A DNA stretch of 64,000 nucleotides from Chryseotalea sp. WA131a (GTDB lineage Bacteria > Bacteroidota > Bacteroidia > Cytophagales > Cyclobacteriaceae): NCBI GenBank assembly GCA_025370075.1, contig CP073016.1, positions 620,001 through 684,000 on the forward strand. The letters run 5' to 3'. A program made the translations under genes and the position numbers. Position 1 is the first letter of the stretch; the number at the start of each line of letters is the position of its first letter. Below the pieces are notes generated by a model. It was not told where the DNA came from, ran no database searches, and saw nothing but the letters and a program-made list of their open reading frames with translations. This document shows positions 63,714 through 64,000 of the stretch, in pieces.

Positions 63714-63741
63714 CTGCCGAATGCTTACTGCCGATTGCCTT
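63714..63741. repeat. Heptameric repeat, CTGCCGA type (4 units)
   Basis: CTGCCGA, ATGCTTA, CTGCCGA, TTGCCTT. The array overlaps the stop codon of the gene at the right edge. Same family as 3905-3932 and 10331-10365. Confidence 0.75.
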
Positions 63742-64000
63742 CTTGAGCAGCAGCTCTGTACAATCTATCATTAATTGCACGGCCAATACCGACATTCGGA
63801 ACTTCTTCTGCAATGATGATCGGTGGTGCTAACTTGTCCAATTCCCGCAAAGCAGAAAAAAGATTTTGGGCTGCCTCCTCCAATTTTCCTTTGGGTGAAA
63901 GGATACGTTGGTTACTCAGTTCAACTTCTCTCAACGGGTTTTTGTAAGCGACAACCGACACCTGATTTCCATAATGGCTGAGTAGTTCCGTTAAACTGCC
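63725..64000 (-). CDS. Threonylcarbamoyl-AMP synthase (Sua5/TsaC type), 3' part
   Basis: The 91 last codons of a gene cut by the window edge. AAQNLFSALRELDKLAPPIIIAEEVPNVGIGRAINDRLYRAA is typical of the Sua5 C-terminal domain. The enzyme makes threonylcarbamoyl-AMP for t6A37 tRNA modification. The stop (TAA, 63725-63727) and last residues lie inside a heptamer repeat array, so the natural C-terminus may have been altered. Confidence 0.85.
   Translation of the reverse strand, partial: GSLTELLSHYGNQVSVVAYKNPLREVELSNQRILSPKGKLEEAAQNLFSALRELDKLAPPIIIAEEVPNVGIGRAINDRLYRAAAQEGNRQ

Overview
The window is a chromosomal segment of a Bacteroidetes bacterium, most likely of the Cytophagales type. Four things point there: the type IX secretion protein PorD in the order bamD-rpoZ-coaBC-porD-recN, a Bacteroidetes-type omega subunit, GIN-domain and Porin_10-type envelope proteins, and promoters of the Bacteroidetes form TTG-N19-TAnnTTTG (clearest before rpsT and bamD). 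No rRNA, tRNA, CRISPR array or intact insertion sequence was seen. The ends cut two genes: a beta-CASP metallo-beta-lactamase nuclease at the left and a Sua5/TsaC-type tRNA modification gene at the right.

Layout. 1-6.8 kb: nuclease fragment, a PadR/PspC envelope-stress pair, an outer-membrane protein and an FGE-fold protein. 6.8-7.5 kb: a decayed region with a probable transposase remnant. 7.5-13 kb: rpsT, then thrA-thrB-thrC on the minus strand, preceded by a 16-residue Thr/Ile-rich leader peptide that implies attenuation. 13-19.3 kb: thioesterase, bamD, rpoZ, coaBC, porD, recN. 19.3-31.9 kb: phosphate transporter, PdeM, a small-protein/retropepsin pair, amidohydrolase, TerB-like, GIN-domain and PAP2 proteins, glutamine synthetase III, an isochorismate synthase/thioesterase pair and a histidine phosphatase.

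32-42 kb is the accessory island and the most interesting part: an Rpn-type nuclease, an HTH regulator with an operator-like palindrome, a 64-residue peptide with a double-glycine-like leader followed by a strong hairpin, and then six tightly packed genes. These encode an aspartyl protease-PDZ lipoprotein, a relative of HExxH-type RiPP hydroxylases with HQCGH in place of HExxH, a TPR lipoprotein, an exported metallo-beta-lactamase-fold protein, a C39-peptidase ABC exporter and an HlyD adaptor. It reads as a peptide natural product (RiPP or bacteriocin) system whose maturation set I do not recognise as a described one. Part of it is clearly AT-rich.

42-64 kb returns to housekeeping genes: TPR protein, coiled-coil protein with a degenerate zinc ribbon, Nif3-like, lpxK, porin, miaE, an aconitase with a 79-residue histone-H1-like tail, sigma factor, desaturase, MacB-like permease, a tandemly duplicated and partly decayed pair behind an M20 peptidase gene, pgk and pfkA. 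Short intergenic arrays with a 7-base period recur through the window and sometimes supply stop codons.
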